64,000 nt of DNA from Conoideocrella luteorostrata (taxonomy: Eukaryota > Ascomycota > Sordariomycetes > Hypocreales > Clavicipitaceae). The notes beneath the pieces are model-generated. The model was given only the letters and a program-made list of their open reading frames with translations. It searched no databases and was not told the DNA's origin. The DNA lies in assembly GCA_032433595.1 (NCBI GenBank), contig JASWJB010000050.1, forward strand, positions 62,001 to 126,000. The letters run 5' to 3'. The translations under genes were made by a program, and so were the position numbers. The first letter of the stretch is position 1; every line of letters starts with the position of its first letter. Of this stretch, positions 9,773-21,445 are shown piece after piece.

Positions 9773-12700
9773 TCATGAGGTCGTTCCACAATTTTGGCAT
9801 TGTAACAAGGTTTTGCCTTTTGTTACTTGTTTTGTTGTCATCTTATGGCCACCACATCCTCGGCAAGTCACTGTGTCACTGCCATCCGTCGAACCGGCAC
9901 TGACCTCAGCTACACCCGAGTCTGCTCGCTTTTTAGCAGACATTACCTCGTCTAAAACATCTGCTCCCTCCTCGATGCTCCCACCGAGAGAGTCAGATTC
10001 GCTAAACCTCGGTCGAGACATGGGAGTCGGACCAACCGATCGAAGTCGGTTGACATCCTCATCGTGCTTTAACCGGCGTACATCACTGACTGCCAGGTTC
10101 CGCCAACTGGAAATCTTGTCACCCGACCTTGGATTTTGGTTTCCGTTGCTTGAGATGTTTCCAGTTCCGTTTCCATTAGCGGCTCCCAGCGGGCTCGTAG
10201 CACTTAGCGAGTTTTTAAGACCAGGTATGTTAGGTTTCCACCTGCTGAGATTCCAGAAACTGCTTTCCCCTTTGTCATCGGTCTGTCCAGACTCCGACAC
10301 GCTGACGAGGCTGAAGCTAGGTGTGGGTGGTATGGTAGAGCCATGGTAGTCTTTATCTTTGTTTGCTCGAAGAGAACTTCGCTCTGTATGAATGCTGCTA
10401 GCTGGGCTGGTGGGCTTATTTGCTCGGCTGGCAAGGCTAGATGTGTACGGAAGCTTACGCGCCTCTGACGCTACGTTCGCTGCTGATAGATTGAGCGGGG
10501 TTTTGAGGGACTTCATGGGCGAGAGAGACCGCTCGCTTCTGCTTGTCGTCATACTCGTGCTGGCTCTCCCCTCAACGTCCTGGCGCCAACTCATAATTCT
10601 GTCTGATGTTGGTTGAGTTTGTTGGGGACCAGCTCCCAGGTTCAATGAACCGCGGCGGGATTGGGCTCGGCTACCCGTGCTCGTCCTAGTCGCAATGCTG
10701 CCAGATCGTCCAATGCCAGCAAGCCTTCCCGAGAATCTAGATCCTGTTTCCCATGAGCTTTGCTGCCGTTTAGTATAAGCGCAATCTTGTCGAAACACTT
10801 TTATTGTGCCGGTTCTGTCTGTCGTAATAATTATATTGCCGTCTAAATGTTTCGACCGTTCGACGTACGCAGGGCTCTCTTCTGGCTTTTTGAGGCTCAC
10901 CGCACTTTCAGTCTGTCCACCCTCGGACAGTTTGCTCTGGCTAGTGTTTCTTTCATCTAAACTCAAGAGCATCACCGGGGGTGGGTTGCAGAGGTCATAA
11001 ATGGGGTCTCCCGATGCACTGAGAAGCTGTCTAGTTTTTATCGGAGCCATCGAGGCAGTTGTAACGACTTCGGGATGGGCGTCAAAGCATTCGTAAGGTT
11101 GCTTGTCCTTGACATCGTTTTCTGTGTTTGTGGTGCTCCATACATAAGCCTGGCGATCTTCACTGCCAGATATTACATACGCTCCATCATCGCTAAAACG
11201 TGCATGGATTTGGCTCGACTGATTCTCCAAGCCTCGAAATTTGATCTCCAGCATTTTTGTCCGCAGGTTGTATATTCTCACACGGGAGTCATTTGAGCTG
11301 ATGAGTACTTTGACATCCATCTTCCCGTCTTCGGATGCAAGCAGAGCCGTTTCAATGCCAGTAATTTTACTACCTTTGGCGTTCTTACCCCTTGATGATC
11401 GCACATGGATTTGCGACTGGAACTCCAACCCCTCGGTCTGGTAGAATAAACACAGTCCGCTTAACAACCCACAGATGGCGGTCTTGCCATCTGGGGAAAA
11501 CGCCACTGCCGTAATGAACTCACTTGCGGCGGCTGAAAATGCGACTGCCTTGTCCGGAATGCTCCATAGCCGCAGCTGTGAGTCCAACGATCCTGCCAGG
11601 AAAAAACGGTCGTCCGTTGGGTGGAATGCAATCGACGTGACGAGATCGTTGTGTTTGAAAGTACAAAGACACTCCGGTCGACTCATGTGCCATAATCTGA
11701 CCGTCTTGTCCATAGAAGACGACAGCAAGAAATTATTCTTACTCCAGCTCAGCGCCAGCACTTCCCCCGTGTGGCCCTCAAACTCTCTAGCAGGCTTGGA
11801 CCGGAAAACAGGTGCACTAAGCTTTTCGCCATCCCCCCGGCCCCGGCTCTCTTCCTCTTCCTCATATGCTTTTCGCTCTTCAGGGGTAGAGATGACTGAA
11901 AATACTCTCACGGTTTGGTCTTTTCCAGCCACAGCCAAGTAATGACCATCCAAGCTGAATTCAGCAGCCCAAATCGCATCGCCTGATTTAAGAATCTTTG
12001 ATCCTACAGCCGTAGCAGGCTCTCGACTTCGATGTTCATCTTCGGAGGTTCGCCTGGCTCCAAGTAGTTCTTGGGCAAGGAACAGGTGGCTGAAGTCCCG
12101 ACATCTCTTATTATGAGGTTTCACACGGATATATCGAGGCGGCTCTTTGTGAAGCGGTATATAGCCACCGCCAGCTCCACCAACTGTAGTTAGAGCCCTT
12201 GCGATGCTGCCATCAGTCCGAAGGTCACCCAGCTCGGAGTCGGAATCGTGCATGTCATCGTCTTTCTTCCACGCGCCTCGAATAGCGAGCCGACTCAGAA
12301 ACGACGATCCTTTCCTACAAGATGAGTGCACGGTAAGTAGGTTGCTTGTCATGTTTATCCCATACACACGAACCTTCGGTCTCGAGTTACTTCCAAACTA
12401 GCATTCAAGGCTTTCCCTTGGCTGTCAATGCTTTGTCTCTGCAAGCTATCTCGTGTCGGACTATCTGCTCTGGCTGAATGCAACAATCGCTGGGCAATTG
12501 TTGGCTCCGTGTTGCTATTGGTTCTCAGGTATATTTGCTAACGGAAATAAGCACATCGGGTTAGTTAGGCGAGCTGTCAAGCATCCCAAGCCATAAGATC
12601 CAAGGGCAGAAAATGGTGCCAAACGTACATTGCTCAGTGGATCTAGGCTGACGTTGCTAGGAGAACTCCCCGGAGGGGGTTTAGATAATGGCTTAGGTTC

Positions 12701-13037
12701 TTTGTCCTTGACATTTTGAATAGCACTCGGACGCGATAATCGTGAAATTGAGAGGCGATTCGACGGGGCGGGTTGCGATGCGCCGCCGTTCTGGTTCGTC
12801 CCTAGAAGCGTGTGAGTCTAGAACCTGCACTGATCCTGTCACCAGGGACTGTATCGGGGTCAGGCGACATCTTCCAACCCGATGACCGGCGCGCCGGGCA
12901 TTGAGAATTTCCATACCTATGGAGTCGGATACGTCGGAAGCCTCAAACCCAGGGCTTGTGGCGACCCCGCCGGCCGCCTTGCTCAGAGTGTCCTCTCCAT
13001 GGCCTGGGATGGCAGGCGAGGCTAGCTGAGTCGACAT
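9773..13037 (-). CDS. WD40-repeat protein, WDR44/DGR2-like, with C-terminal Cys4 element
   Basis: Four exons (13037-12917, 12801-12629, 12537-12374, 12314-9773) with introns of 115, 91 and 59 bp sum to exactly 1000 codons (999 residues). The first 150 residues are Ser/Pro/Asn-rich. WD40 repeats follow (IWAAEFSLDGHYLAVAGKD, VLALSWSKNNFLLSSSMD, SIAFHPTDDRFFLAGSLD, AVAFSPDGKTAICG, ARFSDDGAYVISGSED). A long Ser-rich region then leads to CxxC-x17-CxxC (CRGC...CQNC), a likely zinc ribbon. The order fits yeast DGR2/YMR102C and animal WDR44, a Rab11 effector on recycling endosomes. A trafficking role is inferred only from that likeness. Confidence 0.82.
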
Positions 13038-16000
13038 TCTTCCATACTGTGAAGGATATTGTACGGTGCAGTGAAGGTTACTGGAAGCTTATTGTGCGTG
13101 CAGCCTTCGAGTAAGCACAAATACCGGAGCCGCCCTGGCAGGTTCGGCCCTCGGGGTGCGGCCTTGGCTATCCTGTTGCAACAGCCAACAGCTGTGGCTC
13201 GGAGACGGGTTCGTTGCAAACCTTGCGATGCGTCAAATGCGATATGGACAGGGTTATGAATGACCCGAGGGAGAGCTCCAAATGGTCTAGACTGGACGTT
13301 TCATCAAAAGTCGTTCACTCCGAGCGATCCGGTGTTAGATAATGTCGATATGGTAAAGATAGGACTGAACGAAAGTGTAATGGCACTTCCGCGGCTTATA
13401 GGGCTGACTAGTAAATCCAGCTTCAGCGTGGGCGGGAAGCTCTGCTGTAGTGACTTTAGCATCCGTTCCGTCACGCGCAATTCAAAGTTCAATCCAACAA
13501 CACACTGGATTTTTCCGCCTACGGTAGCGCAGACCCTGGGGTGAAACGTATGTAGCTCTAGCTCACAGGGAGTGATTCAGAAAGCAAAACACTTATGGCG
13601 CATTCTTTTTGCGACTATTTCACAATCAATGTCCGGAGCTCGAGATGCAGGCGTTTGAAGACCATTCAACGCTTGGTGCGGATCACAGGCGTCATAGACG
13701 TGCTTTCGGTTGTGGCAATCTGTCCGAAGGGGCTCGTGTGATATCGCGCAGCTTCTGTAACATCTCCCTGTCAAATGTGCAATATGTGCGCGCCGAGACG
13801 GCAGACCAACTTTCAACGCCAAGCTGTATTCGGGATAGAAATACATGGCGGCGCCGATGCCCGAGAAGAGCCTACTAGTACGAAGAATCCGATGTAAACG
13901 CCATTGGTGGCAAGGGATCATCCCCGGTCCCCTTGTTGCCTTGGCATCCTTCAGGACGTGGTCTGTCTGGATAATGGATACGGAGTGCTCCGTAAGAGTA
14001 TGGAGCTGCTGTCTTGGCTGACAATACTACCCTCTGTTGGGAAGGAACCCTGCACGCGATGATATGCTGCCGCATCAGCTACTCTGAGGACGCGGCATTT
14101 CAGTCCCAAACCGGAACAAAACGCCCTGGTGGATGGGTGGATGGGTGGTTGGCACGTTGGCTAGCGGGGCGAAAGCGAGAAAGATAATTCAGTTGTGATG
14201 CAACGTGCTGGGAAGTTGCCGTACAATTGTCTCACCCTAGCTCTCGACTTGGTTATCTCTGCAGTTGGCTCTCGATTCATGAGACCACCGTGCTCCGCGT
14301 ATTCGTATTGCTGCCCATCCACCTTGTTTGGAAGCCTGTTGCGCAGTAAGTAGTCAGCAGGCATGCATATGAAACAGGACTGCAGAGGTTGACACCAACA
14401 GCCTCGCAAGCACATGCACTTACCATCAAGAAGAATACCTAGGTACTCCGTACCTAGGCATTCTATAACCTTCCTTTTCGGCTTTTTGATCGTCCGATCT
14501 GGCACACCAGCCAGTCCACAGCCACAAAACAGGCGGAAGTGCTGGCGTCAGGTATCTTGGAGGTGGCTTAAGCATCATCTGCGTCATGGCTTCTATTTGA
14601 AGTAGCCTCTATTTTTGAGGCACAAACTTCCTGTTGATCGACGGCACGGGTGACGGATGACGCACGGCGGATGACTTTTAGCAAACAGCCTCAGTTACAG
14701 GAAACCCCGACCCTCGCTCGGTCATTTCCACGTCTGTTCTAGACGCTCCCGCGTCTGGCTTGAATCTACTCTGTAGCGTACATTTGTATGTCCGTCCTCC
14801 GTATTCCATGCTCCATACCTCGTTAAAAGGTGATGTCGCCGAAGGCCGTAAACCCCTGCCGCCACTCACACGCGAGATGGAGGCCTGGGGTAGCTATGGA
14901 GTATTTAGTTACTGGTTGACTTGGTTTGGATATCCGGATCCAGCCAAGTCCGTCCCGCGAGGTCCTGTGCTAATTCAACATGTGTTTCGTCGAGCTCAGT
15001 TTCGTCGCCGAGGCACTTGTTGAAGTTGCTACAGAGACGCTTGTCAGGTTTACTGTTGCGCATAGGTTGGATCTGTCCCAAAAGAAAAAAAAGTCAGCCT
15101 TGAATGTGGTTCATGCAGAGCTACATCTTTCCAGCTATGCAGATGGACAAGAAAACACGATTTGCGGCAATTGAGGCAACCCTTCTTTCCATGCCAAGAA
15201 CGATGGATGTTGGCAAACCCTCGAGATGAATGAATACGCGAATTGACCCGGGTGTTTTAGTAAGGACCTTGCATGTACTCCATACCAACCAAACCTGGCT
15301 CATAAATTATGAAATTTATACCATCGGCAGGCAGTGCGGAAGGTTTAGCTGGGTCAAGACATATAAATAGAAAACAAAATAAAAATAGAATTGATTGTAC
15401 TATCGCGTAGAGGCAGGTATTGATTACCACACAGTGCTATTGCGCAGAGGATTGGGAATAATGCTTGCTGGTTAGCAATTCAGTGATTGCTGAATTTGTG
15501 CATAGCCTCAGCGCCGAATGCCGATGACAAGTTCAGCCGCGATTGGGGAGTAATAAATGCCTCACATTATTGGGTCATTGAGACAGGTAACAAGGAATTC
15601 ATGAAATACGCTCGGTAGTGTTCTCGAAAGTCGTAGAAGTCTGAGGGTCGCATTTTGCTCGAGCACAGGATGTCAACTTCCTGTCTTCAAAATCTCCAAG
15701 ATACCTAGGTGCGTAAGGCATAGCCGAGTAACTGCTTCGCGGCTCGACGCTTAGCATTAAATTCTTGAAGGCCAAGTTCAACTGAAAATTTCGGTATGTA
15801 TAAACGCGTATTCTGGCAAGAACAAAATCGTTTGGATTGGTTGCTTCCGCCTGGGCCTCGCCGCTTAAACCATTGCTTTGTTCCGCGTTCAAGTATCAAC
15901 TAACTCTCGCACTAGGGAAAACTTGCTCCCACCCGCCACATGTGCACCCATAGGTTCCCGCCACAGCCGCCACCCCCACCAGTGACCACATAATTTTCCG

Positions 16001-16144
16001 TCTGTCACCACCGCAAGCCGACATCCCACTTCGCGTAGGCTAACAGTTCAATGCCATTTACCATGTACGAATGCGAAATACGTTCTGCATCCTTTGGATA
16101 TCCCTAGATCTCTTCGCAGACATACATTTTTTTGGGACTCCACA
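13038..16144. other. Divergent intergenic region (3.1 kb) between the WD40 gene and DOM34
   Basis: No convincing coding sequence was found in either strand. The region contains an inverted motif pair TACGGAG-TG-CTCCGTA at 13979-13994, a perfect 21-bp inverted repeat at 14438-14458, a short GATGGGTG tandem at about 14132-14147, and an ACCTAGGT palindrome near 15712. Its distal ends should hold both promoters. Confidence 0.55.
14438..14458. repeat. 21-bp inverted repeat CCTAGGTAC-TCC-GTACCTAGG
   Basis: Nine-base arms match perfectly around a 3-base spacer. The centre is the dispersed GTACTCCGTAC motif and the arms add a TACCTAGGTA-type palindrome, so two repeat families overlap here. Confidence 0.9.
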
Positions 16145-17441
16145 ATGAAGCTCATCAACCGGAAAGTCCTCAAGGACATAGAGGAGGATCAGGTGTCTCT
16201 CCTGCCAGAGGACCCCGAAGACATGGTTCGTGCAATACCCCTCTTCAGCTCATATCGATCAACGAGACTGAACCGGCTGACTCCCATGTAAATAGTGGCA
16301 CGCCTACAACCTCATTGTCCCCGGCGACTTAGTACACGCCCATGCATTACGGAAAGTTGTCACAGTAAACTCTGGCACTGGTGCAGCGGCGGCCGAACGA
16401 GTCCACACTGATCTTACCGTCAAGGTGAAATCGACCTTCTTTGACCCCGTTATATCTTCCCTTCGAGTGTCCGGTATTGTTGCGGCCGAAAACGACCATG
16501 TGCCCATGGGCTCTCATCATACCCTTGACATCGAAGTAAACCGGTCCTTCACCGTCATCAAGCTTGACGGCTGGGATTCCGTCTTCAAAGAGACGTTGGC
16601 ACAAGCTCTCTCAGATGACAAGAATGGTGCTATGGCAGCCGTTGTCATGCAAGAAGGCCTAGCAAATATATGTCTAGTAACTCAGTTCCGTACGGTTCAA
16701 AAAACCCGCGTGGAAAGTGTTGTTCCTAAAAAGCGCGATACTGCCGCCGACCAGGACGCTGGTCTGAAGCGATTCTTCGACAAGACTCTGGCTTCGTTAC
16801 TTCGAGCGGTCGACTTCTCAGACTCGCGGCCACTTTTACTAGCAAGCCCAGGGTTTGTGGCCTCGGATTTTAAAGACTATATCGCAAAGCAAGGACGAGA
16901 CAAGTCGGATAAGGTGCTCACTGCCGTAGCCAAGCAAGCCACGGTCATCCACGCCAATTCTGGCCACGTCTACAGCTTGAATGAAGTCCTCAAGAGCCCT
17001 GAGGTTATGGCTAAAATGAAAGACATGAACTACGTAAAAGAAGCGCAATGCATGGATAATTTTTTCGAACTCTTAAAATTCGACGACGGACGGGCGTGGT
17101 ACGGCACCAAAGCCGTTGAGAAGGCTGTCGATGACGGAGCTGTGGGGCCTGGCGGTGGTGTTTTACTCATCAACAACTCTCTGTTTCGGAGCCAAGATCT
17201 GGCAGTCCGCAAGAGATACGTCGCCCTAGTGGATAAAGTGAAGCTTGATGGGGGGGAAGCAAGAATACTCAGCAGTGATCATGAAAGTGGACAGAGACTC
17301 AAAATGATGGGGGACATTGCAGCTACGTTAAACTACCCTATGCTGGATTTGGATGACGAAGATGAGGAAGAAGCAGCCCCAATAGCGGCGAATGAACGAA
17401 ATCATGAAGACGATTATGACATGCTAGATAGCGTTATATAG
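16145..17441 (+). CDS. DOM34: DOM34/Pelota mRNA-surveillance factor
   Basis: Two exons (16145-16225, 16296-17441) with a 70-bp GTTCGT...TAG intron give 408 residues; the junction reads PEDMWHAYNLIVPGD. The N-terminal domain starts MKLINRKVLKD and contains GDLVHAHALRKVV and RVHTDLTVKVKS. Central and C-terminal eRF1-like domains follow (LLLASPGFVASDFKDYI; ARILSSDHESGQRLKMMGDIAA). The C-terminus is acidic. No GGQ motif is present, as expected for Pelota rather than eRF1. Dom34 with Hbs1 splits ribosomes stalled at mRNA ends (no-go and non-stop decay) in the cytosol. Length agrees with the family (about 385-410). Confidence 0.95.
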
Positions 17442-17879
17442 ACTGCAAAAAAAAATATACAAAAAATCAAGAGTAAAATCTCATGGATATTCATAAGTTG
17501 TTGTGATATCGATAATGTTTGATAACAGCTGGCAATTCGCCACGCTGCCAATTGGTCAGCAATAACCTCTCTTTGAGCCGCTCAAACAGACATTTTCCTA
17601 AGTTGAACCAATCATATGCATTTTGAGCAAACTTTAGCGCAGGCTATGCTTGAGTCTTATCTACGCTCGTCGACGGGAAGCTTCTTTCGATACAGCACAG
17701 GTCCTTGCGGTCCTTTTGGATGTGGTTAGAATTTCCCTTAGTTGTCGCGCGTCTCATTTATATAAAAGAAGATGAAGAAGACGGGACCCTCCTTAAGTGA
17801 AGCCTATAGGAAACCATGTTGTAGCAAAACGATGTGGAAATACTAGACCACTTGCTGCCGTTGTGAATATCTGGATGGA
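17442..17879. other. 3' flank of DOM34
   Basis: An A-rich tract just after the DOM34 stop (17446-17466) is the likely 3' end region. The remainder up to the NRPS relic shows no open coding frame or repeat. Confidence 0.5.
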
Positions 17880-18507
17880 GTCATCTACCGGTTCCAACTG
17901 GCATCAGCGGGCTCCAATTGCAAACCACATCCTTGAGCTTGCTTTCACTCTATACAATATAAGATAGATGTTGCAGAGCAGCTAAAAGTTGAATAATGAA
18001 GCGCTTTGTCTGCGGTTTTTCCACAACGCCAAAACCGAAACAAATGCGCAAATGAACTACATCATCCGCATCAAGCTCGCAATCGACGTACATGGGATAC
18101 GCACCAGTCCACTGGCCCAACTCCAATATGGTTTCCTTGCCTGCAACAAGACCCTGCACGATCATGCCACCGTCCTCGTCCCTGTGGCGGGATCGCCATT
18201 CTTGATAGCTAATTAAATGAGGAGCGTCTGGAAGTCGCACGCCGAGGCTCCTTCAACGCTGACTCGGTGGATCTGCTCCAGAACTGGGTTGTTCAAATGA
18301 TACCATATCCGTTGCTTAATTCTATACGGTTCTCTGCAGCGCTTTGACACTTCTATCCCATTTAACTGGCACGTAGATGGGTAAATTGGCAAACGGGGAC
18401 CCGCCATGCGCTCAATGCCAGCTTACGGCAACTTGACGACCTGTAACTGTCGCCCCGAATATCGCCTCGGTCGAGTTGACATTCCACGTAATCACTAGCG
18501 AAATGCC
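17880..18507 (-). pseudogene. Relic of a nonribosomal peptide synthetase condensation domain
   Basis: Read on the minus strand in shifting frames, the sequence gives consecutive blocks of a fungal NRPS condensation domain: EAIFGATVTGRQ (about 18468-18433), AGIERMAGP (about 18423-18397), QIHRVSVEGASACDFQTLL (about 18275-18221) and ELDADDVVHLRICF (about 18084-18043). A hydrophobic helix (RFIIQLLAALQHL) follows. At least two frameshifts (near 18430 and 18225) and a stop at 17950-17952 interrupt it. A possible trace of the following linker (ESKLKDVV) lies beyond that stop. Nothing of adenylation or carrier domains was seen. The identification rests on block order and on the VTGRQ and CDFQ motifs known in the family. 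Confidence 0.75.
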
Positions 18508-18517
18508 TCCCGAATGA

Positions 18518-19237
18518 TGGTACCTTCTCCCTTACTTTCTCCCCATCTACTTCTAGAGCATTCGTGGTGCAAGCTCTATTGAATGTGGCGTTGACAACCT
18601 GCCAATCGTCATCTCAGTGAGTATATTTTGTGTCATTGGCGGAATTGCCGTCTCCAAGACTGGGCATGTGGCGCCGATGATGCTTATTGGGGCAATGATT
18701 GCTACCGTTGCGGCTGGTTTGCTTTACACTCTCGATCTCGACAAGTCGATTAAGATTTGGATCGGTTATCAGATTCTTGCTGGAGCTGCCGTCAGCGTCT
18801 CGGCTCAAATCGTCTTGAACATTGCCCACGCAAGTGTAGGCTCGAAAGACATCGCAACTGTCACAGCAAACCTTTATTGTGAGCGTTTTCCCCTGTACTG
18901 GTGATTGTAGGGGCAAAGCTAATAGACGGGCAAGTCTTTCAAACAGCTGGATGCGGGTTCAGCATCTCGGCAGGACAGGCTGCGTTTGGCCAATTTAGCC
19001 ATTACCGCCCTAGAGTTGATCCAGCCCTGGTGGTTGCTACGGACGCCGCTGAGCTCCGGAAAGTATTCATATTAGATGAGCTTCCCAGCAACCTCGTTGC
19101 GTATAGGCATGGCCCCAAGCTGTCTTTGCACTTGGAATTGGCGTGACCGGTATGGCTTTTTTTTTATTTCCTTCATCATTCCATGGAGCAGACTTCCGGC
19201 TCATGCATTGCGTGAAGCCGGCACTACCGGCGTATAG
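18518..19237 (+). pseudogene. Relic of a drug-efflux MFS transporter (DHA2/TOXA-like)
   Basis: The sequence encodes the C-terminal half of a 14-helix efflux permease in broken frames. It begins LPIYF, then a TAG at 18554-18556 where the family has Gln. Next come SIRGASSIECGVDNLP, a GGIAVSKTGHVAPMM block, LLYTLDLDKS and IGYQILAGAAVS. After a possible 47-bp intron (18879-18925) come FQTAGCGFSISAGQAAF, VDPALVVATDAAELRKVF and VFALGIGVTGMAF. The last block needs a frameshift near 19119, and a further slip in a T-run at 19157-19165 leads to PWSRLPAHALREA and a stop at 19235-19237. The N-terminal half is absent. Such pumps typically export nonribosomal peptides. Confidence 0.8.
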
Positions 19238-20046
19238 TTCTAGTTCTTGCCGCTTGGAGAGCTGCTAAAAAGGGTCGGATCCGGTCGACAAAGGCGTATT
19301 TGTCGGGCAAAGCTGCTGGCTTCGGCGGCCGCTTCGGTTATAACGATTGGATAAAGACGGTAGGAAAGAGAAGTTATGAGGGTAAAGGTTCTGACGAAAA
19401 GAAGTTCATTGAGTATCTGAGGCTCTGTTGGAACAGTTTGATGGAGAGCAAGACGGAACGAGACACAATACACATGAAATGAATACGCAATTGAAACCGC
19501 GCAACGTGACAGCATTAAGAATTAATCCAACCTGGCAGACTACTTTCGCGTCCGACGCCTTCGTGACCGACAGGCTGGAATATATGAATATTCACGCAGA
19601 TTTCCTTATGTTCATGTTGCATTCAATCCGGGATCCATTACCATAAATTCTGAATTGTTAGTCAATGTTCTCCGGCATGGCATAGCCAGCCTCATGAATG
19701 CAAAGTTGCAAATTAAGATGAGTCCTTGAGTGACCCAAAAAAAAAAAATTATTCTCAACATATTTGTAGAAAAGAAAAGAAAAGTCTGGGCTCCGTGTTA
19801 TTGCGCGAGGCATTGCCTAATTAACTACGTGGAGCTATACGGAGTAGGTAATGGCTGAAAGGGGGTGGGACACGACTAAATGACGTATGGCGTAGTTTCA
19901 TACTCCGTACATTCATCGCTCTCCGCTGATAGCTCTGCCCACCAACCTCACTCAGCTAGTAAAGCTGCCATCTTAACTTCAGATAACTCGTAAAAAAAAA
20001 AAAAGAGCGCAAAATTCGTCTTCATCTTAAGTTCATGTTTCGCAAA
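19238..20046. other. Intergenic region between the relic transporter and the aldo-keto reductase
   Basis: Two dispersed motif copies lie at 19838-19846 and 19901-19910. A-runs occur near 19738 and 19993. I see no gene. Confidence 0.5.
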
Positions 20047-21130
20047 ATGGCTTCAAATTTGACCATCAGTTCTACCGTTAGGCTCAACTCGGGGCATGGA
20101 CTCCCCGTCCTCGGCTACGGTGTATGTCCGCCCGCCAATTTGTCGTTGAAAGCATATATCGCTAACACCCATCTAGGTTTACAAAACGTGAGGGAATGAT
20201 GGATTCGTCCTGTTTCGTGTTGTTCTGTGGATTGACTCGGTCGGTTTCTAGGCCCAAAGAGGATGCAGCGAAATTGTGCGCAGACGCGCTGCGCCTTGGG
20301 TACCGCCACGTATTAACGAACCTGCTCCATGCTCACCAGTGAGATCTATTATGACGTCTTGTCTGCTAACCTGGCTATTGAGTTACTAGATTGATTCTGC
20401 AACAGCATATCGAAACCAAGGACCATCAGCAGCTGCCATCCCCAGCTCGGGCGTCCCTCGATCTGAAGTCTTTTTCACCACAAAGGTGCCTATGAGCGGC
20501 AAGCCTCTATCCTATGACAACACCATCAGTCTAGTCAACACTGCCCTCGAGGACACCAAGCTGGACTATTTGGACCTCGTGCTGATTCACTCTCCATATG
20601 GAGGCACAGAGAATCGACTTGGCGCCTGGAAGGCCCTCGTGGAGCTCGTTGACGCTGGCAAGATCCGTTCCATTGGCGTGTCCAACTATGGCGTTCACCA
20701 TCTCAACGAGCTGGAGGAGTACATCAAGAAACTCGAGCAGGAACGCGGAGGGCCAGGCAAGGGCGGTGTTATCTCCGTGGGACAGTGGGAGTTACACCCG
20801 TGGCTCACCCGCCCGGACATTGTGAAGTGGTGCAAGCAGAGGAACATTGCTATCGAGGCCTACTGCCCCATTGTGAGAGGTGAGCGCTGGGGGGAACCCA
20901 AGGTCAAGGCTGCGGCGGAGAAGTACGGCAAGACAGAAGCTCAGATCTTGCTTCGTTGGAGCATACAGAGGGGATATGTACCGCTAGTGAAGAGTGTCAC
21001 GCCATCGCGCATCGCCGAGAATGCCGCCATTTTCGACTTTGAACTTACAGAGGAGGAGGTTCAGGGCATCGCGACAGAAGATTATAGCCCCTGCGCTTGG
21101 GATCCCACAATTGAGCCAATTGAGAAGTAG
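20047..21130 (+). CDS. Aldo-keto reductase (AKR family)
   Basis: Four exons (20047-20121, 20177-20187, 20252-20309, 20390-21130) give 294 residues. Exon 2 is only 11 nt (VYKT). Introns of 55, 64 and 80 bp are all GT-AG. The NADPH-dependent oxidoreductase barrel shows the catalytic tetrad Asp50, Tyr55, Lys80 and His115 (IDSATAY, FTTKV, LIHSP). It also has the IRSIGVSNYG block, GQWELHPWL, a YCPIV segment and the cofactor loop VPLVKSVTPSRI. The substrate is unknown; 2,5-diketogluconate-type or secondary-metabolite ketones are possible. An in-frame ATG 12 bases upstream (20035) has a weaker context. It is intact, unlike the adjacent NRPS and MFS relics, so it may be a survivor of that cluster or unrelated. 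Confidence 0.92.
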
Positions 21131-21445
21131 ATTTTGTGTGGTGCAGCTACAAAACAATCAAACAAAACAAATAAATAAATAAATAAACCTTAGCATTTAA
21201 TCTGGGTATTGCCATAACTAAGCCGGAGTACTCCGTACTCGAGTAATCGGCCGTCTGCCTTGCCTCATGCATAAATCACGCCATGAAGGCGCAGGTGTAA
21301 AATATCACGTGAGACCGCGCCGAGAGACTCCCGAGCCCTTTAGAGAAAACGCCACGACAGGGATAGTCTGTCGCCAACCCACACGCGTCAAAAGAAAAGA
21401 AAAGAAAAGAACGTCACATATGTCTTCATCACCAGGTCATCCGCC
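21131..21445. other. Intergenic region with short tandem repeats
   Basis: An (AAAT)n tract lies at about 21169-21187, GGAGTACTCCGTACTC at 21226-21241 carries the dispersed motif, and an (AAAAG)n tract lies at about 21391-21410, just before the next gene. Confidence 0.6.

Noticed and set aside
17880..21130. A functional secondary-metabolite cluster
   Set aside because: The NRPS and MFS parts are truncated and frameshifted and no adenylation or carrier domains are present; only the reductase is intact.
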